From positions 248,001 to 312,000 of the forward strand of contig NZ_WSEL01000003.1 of the NCBI RefSeq assembly GCF_009758015.1: a DNA stretch of 64,000 bases, read 5' to 3'. Origin of the DNA: Ramlibacter pinisoli (GTDB lineage: Bacteria > Pseudomonadota > Gammaproteobacteria > Burkholderiales > Burkholderiaceae_C). Positions 46,213 to 55,970 of the stretch are shown here, one piece after another; the first letter of the stretch is position 1; each line of letters starts with the position of its first letter. The notes under the pieces were generated by a model. It was not told the origin of the DNA, searched no databases, and saw only the letters and a list, made by a program, of their open reading frames with translations. The position numbers and the translations under genes were made by a program.

Positions 46213-47412
46213 ATGAAAGCTTGGTATGCGGCCGCATGCCTTGTGCTGGCGTTGTGCGGCTGCGGCGGTGGCTCGGGCGGGAGCACCACGTCGCCATCGG
46301 CATCGGCCTCCGGCCAGGTGATTCCCGGTGCCGGCGCCGCCGGTGCCAACGTGGTGCAAGTCACCGTCGACCGCGGCACGGACGGCTCCGCGCTCAACGC
46401 GCCGTTCGTCACGGTCACCGTGTGCCAGCCCGGCACCTCGTCCTGCATCGACATCGACCACGTGCTGGTCGACACGGGTTCGAGCGGGTTGCGCATCGCG
46501 GCCTCGGCGCTCGCCTCGGGCCCGGCGTTGCCAGGGGTGACCACGGCCGGCCGGGCCGTCGGCGAATGCGCGCACTTCGCGAGCGGGTTCGCCTGGGGAT
46601 CGGTCCGCCAGGCCGACGTCCGCCTGGGCGGCTCCACCGCGTCCGGGATCTCGATCCACGTGGTGGACGATCCCGTCGCGCCCTTCACGGCAGTTCCTGC
46701 GGACTGCTCGGCGACCGGCCGCAGCATCGGCGCCGGGCGCGGGTCGCGCGGCATCCTGGGCGTCGGCCTGTTCGATCGCGACTGCGGCACCGCGTGCGAG
46801 GTGAGCACCGCGCCGGCGGTGTACTTCGCCTGCGACGAGAGCGGTTGCACGTCGATCCGCGTGGCCGTCGCCAGCCAGGTGCGCAACCCGGTGGCGGCGA
46901 TGCCGACCGACAACAACGGCGTGGTGCTCTCGCTACCGGCCGTCCCGGCCGGCGGCGCAGCGGGCGCGACCGGCGTGATGCTGCTGGGCGTCGGCACGCA
47001 GGCCAACAACCAGCTGGGCAATGCCACCGTCTACGCCACCGACTCGCAGGGTTTCTTCACCACCACCTACAAGGGCGTCACCTACCCGGCCAGCTTCCTG
47101 GACAGCGGCTCGAACGGGCTGTTCTTCAGCGATCCTTCGCTGCCGCAATGCGGCGATTTCTACTGTCCGGGCGCGACACTGGCCCTGTCGGCCACCAACA
47201 TGTCGGCCACCGGCGTGTCCGGGACGGTGACCTTCACGCTGGACAGCATCGACCTCCTGGCGCCCAACGCGGGCGTCGCGAACATCGGCGGCGACCCCGG
47301 GCTGGCGCGGACGTTCGACTGGGGCCTGCCGTTCTTCCTGGGACGGACCGTGTTCGTGGCGCGCGCCGGAGCGGCGACCCCGGCCGGCCCCGGCCCCTAC
47401 TGGGCGTATTGA
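46213..47412 (+). CDS. DUF3443 lipoprotein with pepsin-like aspartic protease motifs
   Basis: 399 residues. A lipoprotein signal peptide (MKAWYAAACLVLALCGC; the lipidated Cys is C15 or C17) is followed by a Gly/Ser-rich linker and a Cys-containing domain. Two Asp-Gly motifs, VDTGSSGLRI (D87) and LDSGSNGLFF (D297), RGILGVGLF near residue 180, and LPFFLGRTVFVA near the end have the order and shape of the four hallmark motifs of pepsin-type (A1) aspartic proteases. The family assignment (DUF3443) is by resemblance; protease activity is inferred. The usual DUF2844 partner gene is absent. Confidence 0.8.
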   Translation: MKAWYAAACLVLALCGCGGGSGGSTTSPSASASGQVIPGAGAAGANVVQVTVDRGTDGSALNAPFVTVTVCQPGTSSCIDIDHVLVDTGSSGLRIAASALASGPALPGVTTAGRAVGECAHFASGFAWGSVRQADVRLGGSTASGISIHVVDDPVAPFTAVPADCSATGRSIGAGRGSRGILGVGLFDRDCGTACEVSTAPAVYFACDESGCTSIRVAVASQVRNPVAAMPTDNNGVVLSLPAVPAGGAAGATGVMLLGVGTQANNQLGNATVYATDSQGFFTTTYKGVTYPASFLDSGSNGLFFSDPSLPQCGDFYCPGATLALSATNMSATGVSGTVTFTLDSIDLLAPNAGVANIGGDPGLARTFDWGLPFFLGRTVFVARAGAATPAGPGPYWAY

Positions 47413-47419
47413 ACCGACG

Positions 47420-48829
47420 TCAGAAGTCGTCGCCGCTACCCATCGCCAGCGACTCGAACCGCGTGAGCTGCTTCATGAAGGCCAGCTTGCACGTGCCGGT
47501 GGGGCCGTTGCGCTGCTTGCTGATGATGATCTCGGCGACGCCGGGCTCCTTGGAGTCCTTGTTGTAGTAGTCGTCGCGGTAGATGAACATGATGACGTCG
47601 GCGTCCTGCTCGATGGCACCGGACTCGCGCAGGTCGCTCATCATCGGGCGCTTGTCGGTGCGCGACTCCACCCCGCGCGACAGCTGCGACAACGCGATGA
47701 CGGGACAGCCCAGCTCCTTGGCCAGCATCTTCAGGCCGCGCGAGATCTCGCCCACGGCCGTGGCCCGGTTCTCGTCGTTCATGCCCGTCGAGACGCTCAT
47801 CAGCTGCAGGTAGTCGACCACGATGAGGCCCAGCTTGCCGCCGCACTGGCGCGCCAGGCGCCGGGCGTTGGCGCGCAGTTCGCTGACGGTGAGGCCGGGC
47901 GTCTCGTCGATGTGCAGCGACACGTTGCGCAGCCGTTCGATCGCCTCGGTCAGCCTGGGCCACTCCTCGTCGCTCAGCTTGCCGGTGCGCAGGTGTCCCT
48001 GGTCGATACGGCCGATCGAGCCCACGATACGCACCGCCAGCTGCGAGGCGCCCATTTCCATGGAGAACACCGCGACCGGCAGGCCCTCGTTGAGCGCGAC
48101 GTGCTCGGCGATGTTGATGGCGAACGCCGTCTTGCCCATCGACGGGCGCGCGGCCAGCACGATCATGTCGCCAGCCTGCAGCCCCGAGGTCATGCGGTCG
48201 AGGTCGTGGAAGCCGGTGGGCACCCCGGTGATGTCGTTCGGGTTGTCCGCCATCTCCTGGACCCGGTCGAGCAGCTCGACGACGAGGCTGTCCATGCCCT
48301 GGAAGCCCTGCTTCATCCGCGAGCCTTCCTCGCCGATGTTGAAGATCTTCTGCTCGGCCTCGTCCAGGATCTGGTCGACCGCCTTGCCCAGCGGGTTGAA
48401 CGCCTTGGTGGCGATCTCGTCCGCGGCCGACACCAGCTTGCGCAGGATGGACCGCTCGCGGACGATCTCGGCATAGCGCCGGATGTTGCTGGCGCTCGGC
48501 ACGTACTGCGCCAGGCTGTTCAGGTAGGCCAGCCCACCCACCTCGTCGGACTTGCCCAGGCTCTGCAGGTGTTCGAACACCGTGATGACGTCTGCAGGCT
48601 TGCTGGCGTTGATCAGCGCTCCGATGGCTGCATACACCAGCTTGTGCTCGTAGCGGTAGAAGTCGCCATCGGTCAGCAGGTCGCCGACCCGGTCCCAGGC
48701 GCCGTTGTCGAGCAGCAGGCCGCCCAGCACGCTGGATTCGGCTTCGACCGAATGGGGCGGCACGCGCAGCTGCGCGATCTGCCGGTCACGCGGGAAGTCG
48801 TCTTCGACGGGGGTCAGGACGGCGGACAT
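47420..48829 (-). CDS. dnaB: Replicative DNA helicase DnaB
   Basis: 469 residues from ATG 48829. The N-terminal DnaB domain (RVPPHSVEAESSVLGGLLLDNGAWDRV) and RecA-like ATPase domain (MIVLAARPSMGKTAFAINIAEHVA Walker A; LIVVDYLQLMS Walker B; VIALSQLSRGVESR; DLRESGAIEQDADVIMFIYRD) are complete. It unwinds DNA at the fork as a hexamer. A TTG at 48889 in frame is less likely. It ends the rpsF-priB-rpsR-rplI-dnaB group, after a terminator that follows rplI, so it probably has its own promoter. Confidence 0.97.
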   Translation of the reverse strand: MSAVLTPVEDDFPRDRQIAQLRVPPHSVEAESSVLGGLLLDNGAWDRVGDLLTDGDFYRYEHKLVYAAIGALINASKPADVITVFEHLQSLGKSDEVGGLAYLNSLAQYVPSASNIRRYAEIVRERSILRKLVSAADEIATKAFNPLGKAVDQILDEAEQKIFNIGEEGSRMKQGFQGMDSLVVELLDRVQEMADNPNDITGVPTGFHDLDRMTSGLQAGDMIVLAARPSMGKTAFAINIAEHVALNEGLPVAVFSMEMGASQLAVRIVGSIGRIDQGHLRTGKLSDEEWPRLTEAIERLRNVSLHIDETPGLTVSELRANARRLARQCGGKLGLIVVDYLQLMSVSTGMNDENRATAVGEISRGLKMLAKELGCPVIALSQLSRGVESRTDKRPMMSDLRESGAIEQDADVIMFIYRDDYYNKDSKEPGVAEIIISKQRNGPTGTCKLAFMKQLTRFESLAMGSGDDF

Positions 48830-48914
48830 GGGCGGGGGGATCTCCTCGGCAATGATGCTAACGGCCACCTGGGAACTGTCCAGGGACAACGTTGGGCAGA
48901 TCAGGTGGACAGGG

Positions 48915-48944
48915 TGTGGACAGATGGCCGGAAGCTGTGGATTT
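48915..48944. promoter_or_regulatory. Weak DnaA-box-like repeats upstream of dnaB
   Basis: TGTGGACAG (48915-48923) and TGTGGATTT (48936-48944) each match the inverse DnaA box TGTGGATAA at 7 of 9 positions; a further GTGGACAG copy begins near 48905. They sit in the leader region about 90 nt before the dnaB start. They may be chance matches. Confidence 0.25.
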
Positions 48945-48949
48945 CCGGA

Positions 48950-48981
48950 CCGGAAAAAACAAAACCGCCCCGTAGGGCGGC
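48950..48981 (-). terminator. Terminator of the rpsF-rplI operon
   Basis: On the minus strand CCGCCC (48980-48975) pairs with GGGCGG (48970-48965) around TACG, followed by TTTTGTTTTTT. It lies about 50 nt after rplI and separates it from dnaB. Confidence 0.87.
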
Positions 48982-49032
48982 TTGTCTGGCGACGACGACG
49001 CTGCTCGCGCAGCCTCGCGGCGGCTCAAAGGC

Positions 49033-49485
49033 TCAGGCGGTCTCGCCGTACACCGTGACGTTGATGTCGACCACCACGTCGGTGTGGAGCGCCACGCTGA
49101 CGGTGGAGTCGCCGACGGTCTTGATCGGACCGTTGGGCATGCGCACCTGCGACTTGGCGACCTTGTAGCCCTGGCGGCCGAGTTCCTCGGCGACGTCCGC
49201 GTTGGTGACCGAGCCGAACAGGCGGCCATCGACACCGGCCTTCTGCGTCAGCTTGATCGTGGTGCCGCCCAGCTTCTCGCCCTGGGCCTGGGAATCGGAC
49301 AGCTTGGCCGCGGCGGCCTTCTCGAGTTCGACGCGCTTGGCCTCGAACTCGGCCTTGTTCGCCTCGGTGGCGCGGCGGGCGCGGCCGGTGGGGATCAGGA
49401 AGTTGCGGGCGTAGCCGTCCTTGACCTTGACGATCTCGCCGAGGCCGCCGAGGTTCACGACCTTGTCCAGAAGAATGACTTGCAT
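49033..49485 (-). CDS. rplI: 50S ribosomal protein L9
   Basis: 150 residues starting [36 protein letters not shown], the RNA-binding N-domain, followed by the long connecting helix ([21 protein letters not shown]) and the C-domain. It binds 23S rRNA at the L1 stalk base and helps keep frame. It is 12 nt after rpsR. Confidence 0.97.
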   Translation of the reverse strand: MQVILLDKVVNLGGLGEIVKVKDGYARNFLIPTGRARRATEANKAEFEAKRVELEKAAAAKLSDSQAQGEKLGGTTIKLTQKAGVDGRLFGSVTNADVAEELGRQGYKVAKSQVRMPNGPIKTVGDSTVSVALHTDVVVDINVTVYGETA

Positions 49486-49497
49486 GGGGGTCGCTCC

Positions 49498-49779
49498 TTA
49501 GATGCGGTGCTGGTCGCTGTACGGAACCAGGGCCAGGAAGCGCGCGCGCTTGATGGCGGTGTTGAGCTGGCGCTGGTAGATCGCGCGGGTGCCGGTCAGG
49601 CGCGCCGGGATGATCTTGCCGTTCTCGGCGATGAAGTCGCGCAGGGTGTCGACGTCCTTGTAGTCGATTTCCTCGACGCCGGCGACGGTGAAGCGGCAGA
49701 AACGCTTGCGCTTGAACAGCAGCGACTGCGTGTTGCGCTTCGGACGCTTGTCCTTGTTGAATTTCTTGAACGTGGCCAT
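49498..49779 (-). CDS. rpsR: 30S ribosomal protein S18
   Basis: 93 residues with the family core [60 protein letters not shown]. It binds with S6 at the 30S platform. It is co-transcribed 12 nt after priB. Confidence 0.97.
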   Translation of the reverse strand: MATFKKFNKDKRPKRNTQSLLFKRKRFCRFTVAGVEEIDYKDVDTLRDFIAENGKIIPARLTGTRAIYQRQLNTAIKRARFLALVPYSDQHRI

Positions 49780-49791
49780 GTGGATGCCTCT

Positions 49792-50079
49792 TTACGCTGA
49801 TTCGAACGATTGGATGTGGAGCACGGGGTGCTTGCCGTTGCGCGGTGTGGCCAGGAAGCCGGTGAAGGCCCAGTGGCTGCCGACCGGCTGGCGGACGATG
49901 GTCTCCGCCAGGCTGCCGATCACGACCGCACGGACCGCCGCCTTCACCTGCCGCGCCTGACCCGCTTCACGGACATCGGACTCATGCTCGAGCCTCAGGT
50001 CCAGGGCCGGAAGCCCGGCCGGGGTATAGCGCAGCGTGCTGGCTTCGGCGATCACCGCGCTGAGCGCGACGTGATTCAT
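49792..50079 (-). CDS. priB: Primosomal replication protein N (PriB)
   Basis: 95-residue single-stranded-DNA-binding OB fold (SAVIAEASTLRYTPAGLPALDLRLEHESD, VGSHWAFTGFLATPRNGKHPVLHIQSFE) that works with PriA in replication restart. Its place between rpsF and rpsR is diagnostic for beta/gamma-proteobacteria. It starts 28 nt after rpsF. Confidence 0.95.
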   Translation of the reverse strand: MNHVALSAVIAEASTLRYTPAGLPALDLRLEHESDVREAGQARQVKAAVRAVVIGSLAETIVRQPVGSHWAFTGFLATPRNGKHPVLHIQSFESA

Positions 50080-50107
50080 CGCCAGGCGGCCCGCAACGGC
50101 TGCCGTC

Positions 50108-50476
50108 TTACGACGCCTGGTACTCCGCCTGCTGGGCCTTGCGAGCTTCCTCGCGCTCGACCGTCTTCATCATGGACGACGGACCGGTGTCGGCCTTCTT
50201 GCGAACCACGGTGAGGTGGCGCAGCACGGCATCGTTGAAGCGGAAGGCGTGCTCGAGCTCGCCCATCACGTTCTGGTCAGCCTCGATGTTAATGCACAGG
50301 TAGTGCGCCTTGCCGAGCTTGTTGATCTGGTAGGCCAGCTGGCGGCGACCCCAGTCCTCGACACGGTGGACCTTGCCACCGCCGGCGGTGATCATGCCCT
50401 TGTAACGCTCCAGCATGGCCGGAACCTGCTCGCTCTGGTCCGGGTGGATCAGCAGCACGATTTCATAATGACGCAT
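50108..50476 (-). CDS. rpsF: 30S ribosomal protein S6
   Basis: 122 residues beginning [29 protein letters not shown], then [37 protein letters not shown] 50476 is the family start with AAGGAGA upstream. First gene of the operon. In several bacteria the S6-S18 pair autoregulates through the leader, but no such structure was identified here. Confidence 0.97.
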   Translation of the reverse strand: MRHYEIVLLIHPDQSEQVPAMLERYKGMITAGGGKVHRVEDWGRRQLAYQINKLGKAHYLCINIEADQNVMGELEHAFRFNDAVLRHLTVVRKKADTGPSSMMKTVEREEARKAQQAEYQAS

Positions 50477-50625
50477 GGACTCTCCTTGAGGATGTGCCGG
50501 CAACTGGCGGCCCTCTCGGACCGTTTCGCCCCGGCGGGACAGCCGCCCCCAGCGTCAACTCAGGGGTGCGGCAAGGCAAAGCCAAAGATTATACGACAGC
50601 CCGACAAGCTGCCCCAGGGGGGCAC

Positions 50626-50883
50626 TCAGGCCTCGTCGTGCATGCCGTACGTGGCGTCCAGCTTCTCCATGTAGCGTGCATGGAACCAGTTGATGGCGAC
50701 GAACACCCCCAACCCGCCCTGCGCACCCACCCAGAACCCGAGCGGCCAGCCGGCGAAGTGCATCTGCAGGTCGCGGGCGAAGTAGCCGACGCCGAAGGTG
50801 GCGCAGAACCAGACGGCCAGCAGCGCGCCGGTGACGGCAAGGCTCTTGCGCCAGTAGATCCGTTCCCGCTCCTGCGCATCCAT
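50626..50883 (-). CDS. DUF4212 small subunit of a sodium/solute symporter
   Basis: 85 residues with two membrane helices (LAVTGALLAVWFCATFGVGYFA, WPLGFWVGAQGGLGVFVAINWFHARYM). The RIYWRKSLAVTGALLAVWF start and the second-helix pattern are typical of DUF4212 proteins paired with VC_2705-type symporters. AAGGAG lies 6 nt before the ATG. It is normally upstream of the large subunit; here it is downstream and separated by a small opposite-strand gene. Confidence 0.88.
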   Translation of the reverse strand: MDAQERERIYWRKSLAVTGALLAVWFCATFGVGYFARDLQMHFAGWPLGFWVGAQGGLGVFVAINWFHARYMEKLDATYGMHDEA

Positions 50884-51020
50884 GTGCTGCTCCTTCAGCG
50901 GCCATGCTTGGCGGACGGGCTTACCGACGGCTGACAGACGGGACCGCGGCGCTCGGACATTTGCGGGGGATGCGGCGGCGACGCTATGCTCCCACCGTAT
51001 CGATGGGCCACAGGGCGAGG

Positions 51021-51257
51021 ATGGACAAGCACACGATCTACCGCAAGTCGGCCAGCGGCACGGAGGCCCTGGCCACCCGCGACGCCGCGCTGGGCGTGCG
51101 CCTCCGGTCCTTGCTGATCCTGGTGGACGGCAAGCGCGACGTGGGTGAGCTGTGCCGCCTGGCGCAGTCGATCGGGGATGCCGAGCGCCTGCTCACCGAC
51201 CTGGACGACCTGGGCATGATCGAGAGCGCCAGCCGGTCCGACTTCAGCCCCCTCTAG
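51021..51257 (+). CDS. Small conserved-looking hypothetical protein
   Basis: 78 residues starting MDKHTIYRKSASGTEALATRD with RLRSLLILVDGKRDVGELCRLAQSIGDAERLLTDLDDLGMIE, a compact helical or winged-helix-like region as found next to signalling domains in Burkholderiales. Function unknown. It is convergent with the symporter gene and overlaps it by 14 nt. An ATG at 51003 is an alternative start. Confidence 0.65.
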   Translation: MDKHTIYRKSASGTEALATRDAALGVRLRSLLILVDGKRDVGELCRLAQSIGDAERLLTDLDDLGMIESASRSDFSPL

Positions 51258-53334
51258 CCTGCCGGACGGCCGGCCGCAGCGCGCCCCGGCGGGTGGCCAG
51301 GCTCACGGCGACGTTCACCGTCACACCGGCCGCCACCCCGAACACGCCGGAGCACACCGGCACGATGCCGAACCACAGCTGCGGCGGCCCGGCCAGCCCG
51401 ATCCAGGCCCGCAGCCAGGGCGCATTGGCGGCGATGTAGTACGTCGTCAGGCCCAGGCCGGCCGCCATGCCGGCCACCGCCCCGGCCCGCGTGGCGCCCT
51501 TCCAGAAAATGCCCAGCACCAGGCCCGGGACGAAGGTGGACGCGGCAAGCGAGAACGACGCCGACACGAGTGGCAGGATGTCCGCGGGCTTGAGTGAGGC
51601 CACCACCGCCGCCAGCAATGCCGTGAGCAACAGCGCGAACTTCGACAGGATCACCCGCTGCTCCGGGTTCATGCGGGTGGCGACGTCCTGGCTGTACAGG
51701 TCGCGCACCATGGCATTGCTGATCGTGAGCAGCAGGCCGTCGGCGGTGGAGAGGGCCGCGGCCAGTCCGCCCGCCGCCACCAGCGCCGAGACGATGTAGG
51801 GCATGCCGCCGATCTCGGGTGTGGCCAGCATGATGACGTCCGCCCCGAGGCGGATCTCGCCGAACTGCACCTTGCCGTCGCCGTTGATGTCGGTCACGGC
51901 CACCAGCGACTGGTCGACCCGGGCCCACTGGACGATCCATGGCGGCAGGGCGTCGAAGCTGCTGCCGACGAGGTGCTGCATCACTTCGAACTTCACCAGC
52001 ACGGCGAGCGCCGGCACGCTCAGGTAGAGCAGCGTGATGAAGAACAGCGCCCAGGCCACCGACTTGCGCGCCTGCGCCACGCCCGGCGTCGTGTAGAAGC
52101 GGGTCAGCAGGTGGGGCAAACCCGCCGTGCCCAGCATCAGGCAGAAGATCAGGGCCAGGAAGTTGCGGCGCGACAGGTTGAACGCCTCCTGCTCCTGCGG
52201 CGTCCCATCGGGGTCGCCGGCGAAGGGACGCGAGTGCGGTGGCATCCCGGTGAGCGGCCGCGAGCGATCCAGGCTTTCCTGCAGGGCCCTGCCCCACTGG
52301 TCGCGGGCCGACTGCGCATCGCGCGGCAGCGCCGCGAACTCCCGGTGTGCTGCGACGATGCGGGCCGAGTCCGCGCCCTCGGCCTTGAGCCGGCGGATGC
52401 GTTCCTGCGCCGCCGCCCGCTCACGCTCCAGCGAGCCTTCGATGTCGGTGAGCCACAGCCGGTAGCGCTCGGCGCGGCGCAGGTATTCGGCCTGCACTTC
52501 CTTTTCCTTCGGGTCGTCGACCAGCCGGCGTTCCAGCTGCTCGATCTTGTCGAGCTGCTTGCCGTAGACCAGCGGCGCGAGCGGGTTGCCCAGCTGCTTG
52601 TAGGCGAGCCAGGAGACCGGAATCAGGAAGGCCAGCAACAGCACGACGTATTGCGCCACCTGGGTCCAGGTGACCGCCCGCATGCCGCCCAGGAAGGAGC
52701 ACAGCAGCACGCCGCCGAGCCCGAGCAGGATGCCGATCTCGAACTGCACGCCGGTGAGCCGCGAGGCGATCAGGCCGATGCCGTAGATCTGGGCGATGAC
52801 GTAGGTGAACGAGCAGGCGATGGCGCCGACCGCCGCCAGCCGGCGCGGCCAGGCGCCGCCATAGCGCACCTGGAAGAAGTCGGGCAAGGTGTACAGGCGC
52901 AGGCTGCGCAGGTAGGGCGCGACCAGCAGCCCCACCAGGCAGAAGCCGCCGGACCACCCGAGCACGTAGGCCAGCCCGCCCGGCTGCTCCGCCGTGCCGG
53001 TGTAGCCCTGCAGGTACAGCCCCCCGGCCAGGCTGATGAAGGACGCCGCGCTCATCCAGTCGGCGGCGGCGGCCATGCCGTTGTAGAACGGCGGGATGCG
53101 CCGCCCCGCGACGTAGTACTCCTCCGGGTCCGTGGTGCGGCCCCAGATGCCGATGGCGGCATAGGCCATGACGGTGGCGAACAGCAGGAAGGGCCCGAGC
53201 CACTGGCGCGAGATGCCTTCCTGTTCGGCCCATGCCAGCAGCAGCAGCATGGCGCACAGCCCGGCGACGTAAGTCGCCAGGATGCGCCCGAGCCGGCGCT
53301 CGTAGCGCGCGCCCTGGCGGTCGGTATCGGCCAT
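51244..53334 (-). CDS. Sodium/solute symporter (VC_2705 subfamily) with inserted soluble domain
   Basis: 696-residue SSS-family inner-membrane transporter. Typical elements are [41 protein letters not shown] and [12 protein letters not shown]. Two unusual parts stand out: a charged coiled-coil-like insert at about residues 258-388 between membrane helices, and an EF-hand-like loop [12 protein letters not shown] at 482-493. The family transports acetate or other small carboxylates with Na+. ATG 53334 follows GGAGG by 6 nt. Confidence 0.88.
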   Translation of the reverse strand: MADTDRQGARYERRLGRILATYVAGLCAMLLLLAWAEQEGISRQWLGPFLLFATVMAYAAIGIWGRTTDPEEYYVAGRRIPPFYNGMAAAADWMSAASFISLAGGLYLQGYTGTAEQPGGLAYVLGWSGGFCLVGLLVAPYLRSLRLYTLPDFFQVRYGGAWPRRLAAVGAIACSFTYVIAQIYGIGLIASRLTGVQFEIGILLGLGGVLLCSFLGGMRAVTWTQVAQYVVLLLAFLIPVSWLAYKQLGNPLAPLVYGKQLDKIEQLERRLVDDPKEKEVQAEYLRRAERYRLWLTDIEGSLERERAAAQERIRRLKAEGADSARIVAAHREFAALPRDAQSARDQWGRALQESLDRSRPLTGMPPHSRPFAGDPDGTPQEQEAFNLSRRNFLALIFCLMLGTAGLPHLLTRFYTTPGVAQARKSVAWALFFITLLYLSVPALAVLVKFEVMQHLVGSSFDALPPWIVQWARVDQSLVAVTDINGDGKVQFGEIRLGADVIMLATPEIGGMPYIVSALVAAGGLAAALSTADGLLLTISNAMVRDLYSQDVATRMNPEQRVILSKFALLLTALLAAVVASLKPADILPLVSASFSLAASTFVPGLVLGIFWKGATRAGAVAGMAAGLGLTTYYIAANAPWLRAWIGLAGPPQLWFGIVPVCSGVFGVAAGVTVNVAVSLATRRGALRPAVRQARGG

Positions 53335-53399
53335 GTGTGTCCTCCCGCCCGATGATCGCACCGGGCCGGGAGGCGGCGGCTAGGGATTGCTCGCGGGCC

Positions 53400-55793
53400 T
53401 CAGCGCTTGGCCAGCTGCTGCCAGGTGGCGATGACGCTGTCCGGGTTGAGCGAGATCGAGGTGATGCCCTCGTCCGCCAGCCACTGGGCGAAGTCCGGAT
53501 GGTCGCTGGGGCCCTGGCCGCAGATGCCGACGTACTTGCCCTGTGCCCGGCAGGCCTTGATGGCGCGCGAGAGCATCGCCTTGACGGCCGGATCGCGCTC
53601 GTCGAAGTCGGCGGCCAGCAATTCCAGGCCCGAGTCGCGGTCGAGGCCGAGCGTGAGCTGCGTCAGGTCGTTCGAGCCGATCGAGAAGCCGTCGAAGTAC
53701 TCGAGGAACTCGTCGGCCAGGATGGCGTTGCTGGGCACCTCGCACATCATGATCACGCGCAGGCCGTCCTCGCCCCGGCGCAGCCCCTGCACCGCCAGCA
53801 GCTCCGTGACACGTTTGGCCTGGGCCAGAGTCCGCACGAATGGGACCATGATCTCCACGTTGGTCAGGCCCATGTCGCGACGCACGCGCAGCATCGCCTC
53901 GCATTCCATGGCAAAGGCCTCGCGGAAGGCCTCGCTCACGTAGCGGGCGGCGCCGCGGAACCCGAGCATCGGGTTCTCTTCTTCCGGCTCGTAGCGCGAG
54001 CCTCCGATGAGCTTGCGGTACTCGTTGCTCTTGAAGTCGGACAGCCGCACGATGACCGGCTTGGGCCAGAACGCGGCCGCGATGGTTGCCACGCCTTCGG
54101 CGACCTTGTCGACGTAGAAGGCGCGCGGCGAGGCGTGGCCGCGCGCCACCGATTCCACCGCCTTCTTCAGGTCGGCGTCGACGTTGGGGTAGTCGAGGAT
54201 GGCCTTCGGGTGAACCCCGATGTTGTTGTTGATGATGAACTCGAGCCGCGCCAGCCCGACGCCATGGTTGGGGAGCTGGGCGAAGTCGAACGCCAGCTGC
54301 GGGTTGCCCACGTTCATCGTCATCTTGACCGCGATGTCGGGCATGACGCCGCGCTGCACCTCGCTGACCTCGGTCTCCAGCAGGCCGTCGTAGATGAAGC
54401 CGGTGTCGCCCTCGGCGCAGCTGACGGTGACCAGGGTGCCGTCCTTGAGCAGCGCGGTCGCGTCGCCGCAGCCGACCACTGCCGGGATGCCCAGCTCGCG
54501 GGCGATGATGGCGGCGTGGCAGGTGCGCCCGCCGCGGTTGGTGACGATAGCCGCCGCGCGCTTCATCACCGGCTCCCAGTTCGGGTCGGTCATGTCGGTG
54601 ACCAGGATGTCGCCAGCCTGCACCCGCTCCATCTCGGCGATGCTGTGGACCAGGCGCACCGGCCCGGTGCCGATCTTCTGGCCGATGGCCCGGCCCTCGG
54701 CCAGCACGCTGCCCTTGCCCTTGAGCTTGTAGCGCATCTCGGCCTTGCCCTGCTGCTGGCTCTTCACCGTCTCGGGACGGGCCTGCAGGATGTAGAGCTG
54801 GCCGTCGCTGCCGTCCTTGCCCCACTCGATGTCCATCGGTCGGCCGTAGTGTTCCTCGATGACCAGCGCATAGCTCGCCAGCTGCTCGACGTCGGCGTCG
54901 GTCAGCGAATAGCGGTTGCGCTGCTCGAGCGGAACGTCGACGGTCTTGACGAGCTTGCCGGTGGCCTTCTTCTCGTCGGCGCCGCTGAACACCATCTGGA
55001 TCAGCTTGGAGCCCAGGTTGCGGCGGATGACGGCCTTCTTGCCGGCCCGCAGCATCGGCTTGTGGACGTAGAACTCGTCCGGGTTGACGGCGCCCTGCAC
55101 CACCGTCTCGCCCAGGCCGTAGCTGGAGGTGATGAACACGACGTCGCTGAAGCCCGACTCGGTGTCGATGGTGAACATCACGCCGGCCGCACCGAGGTCG
55201 CTGCGCACCATGCGCTGCACCCCGGCCGAAAGCGCCACGTCGGCGTGGGCGAAGCCCTTGTGCACCCGGTAGCTGATGGCCCGGTCGTTGTAGAGGGAGG
55301 CGAACACCTCCTTCATCTTGTGCAGTACGTCCTCGATGCCCACCACGTTCAGGAAGGTCTCCTGCTGGCCGGCGAACGAGGCGTCGGGCAGGTCCTCGGC
55401 GGTGGCCGACGAGCGCACGGCGAAGCTGGCCTGGGGACTGCCGGCCTGCAGCGTCTCGAACGCGGAGCGAATCTCGCGCTCCAGGTCGGCCGGGAACGGC
55501 TGGGCCTCCAGCCAGCCCCGGATCTCGGCGCCGGCCGCGGCCAGCGCCCGGACATCCTCGGTGTCCAGCGCCTGCAGGCGCTTCTGGATGCGGTCGGCCA
55601 GCCCGTCGTGGGCCAGGAACTGGCGGAACGCGTGCGCCGTGGTGGCGAAGCCGGTGGGCACGCGAACGCCCTGTGGCAGTTGCGAAATCATCTCGCCGAG
55701 GCTGGCGTTCTTGCCGCCAACCGCCTCGACGTCGGTCATCCTCAGGTTCTCAAACGGTACGACCAGGGCGGTCGCGCTGAACAGGGCAGACAT
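53400..55793 (-). CDS. ppsA: Phosphoenolpyruvate synthase
   Basis: 797-residue gluconeogenic enzyme making PEP from pyruvate and ATP. The ATP-grasp domain ([25 protein letters not shown]), swivelling phosphohistidine domain ([14 protein letters not shown], catalytic His about H426) and PEP-utilising barrel ([15 protein letters not shown] near the end, with catalytic Cys) are intact. ATG 55793 fits the family start; the frame is open upstream only antisense to ppsR. It is divergent from ppsR, its regulator. Confidence 0.96.
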   Translation of the reverse strand: MSALFSATALVVPFENLRMTDVEAVGGKNASLGEMISQLPQGVRVPTGFATTAHAFRQFLAHDGLADRIQKRLQALDTEDVRALAAAGAEIRGWLEAQPFPADLEREIRSAFETLQAGSPQASFAVRSSATAEDLPDASFAGQQETFLNVVGIEDVLHKMKEVFASLYNDRAISYRVHKGFAHADVALSAGVQRMVRSDLGAAGVMFTIDTESGFSDVVFITSSYGLGETVVQGAVNPDEFYVHKPMLRAGKKAVIRRNLGSKLIQMVFSGADEKKATGKLVKTVDVPLEQRNRYSLTDADVEQLASYALVIEEHYGRPMDIEWGKDGSDGQLYILQARPETVKSQQQGKAEMRYKLKGKGSVLAEGRAIGQKIGTGPVRLVHSIAEMERVQAGDILVTDMTDPNWEPVMKRAAAIVTNRGGRTCHAAIIARELGIPAVVGCGDATALLKDGTLVTVSCAEGDTGFIYDGLLETEVSEVQRGVMPDIAVKMTMNVGNPQLAFDFAQLPNHGVGLARLEFIINNNIGVHPKAILDYPNVDADLKKAVESVARGHASPRAFYVDKVAEGVATIAAAFWPKPVIVRLSDFKSNEYRKLIGGSRYEPEEENPMLGFRGAARYVSEAFREAFAMECEAMLRVRRDMGLTNVEIMVPFVRTLAQAKRVTELLAVQGLRRGEDGLRVIMMCEVPSNAILADEFLEYFDGFSIGSNDLTQLTLGLDRDSGLELLAADFDERDPAVKAMLSRAIKACRAQGKYVGICGQGPSDHPDFAQWLADEGITSISLNPDSVIATWQQLAKR

Positions 55794-55970
55794 GGGGAAG
55801 CTCCAGAAGTTGAAACCGGGTCCGCGCTCCAGCGCAGCGGGTCGCGTCCAGGCGTGCGGCTTCGTTGTTCTTCGAATGGGCCGGGGGCACGACGGGACGG
55901 ACACATGATGGGGTGCATTGTAGGCAGGGCGGGGAGCCGCCGGGCCGGCGCCGGTTGCTACGATCGGACC

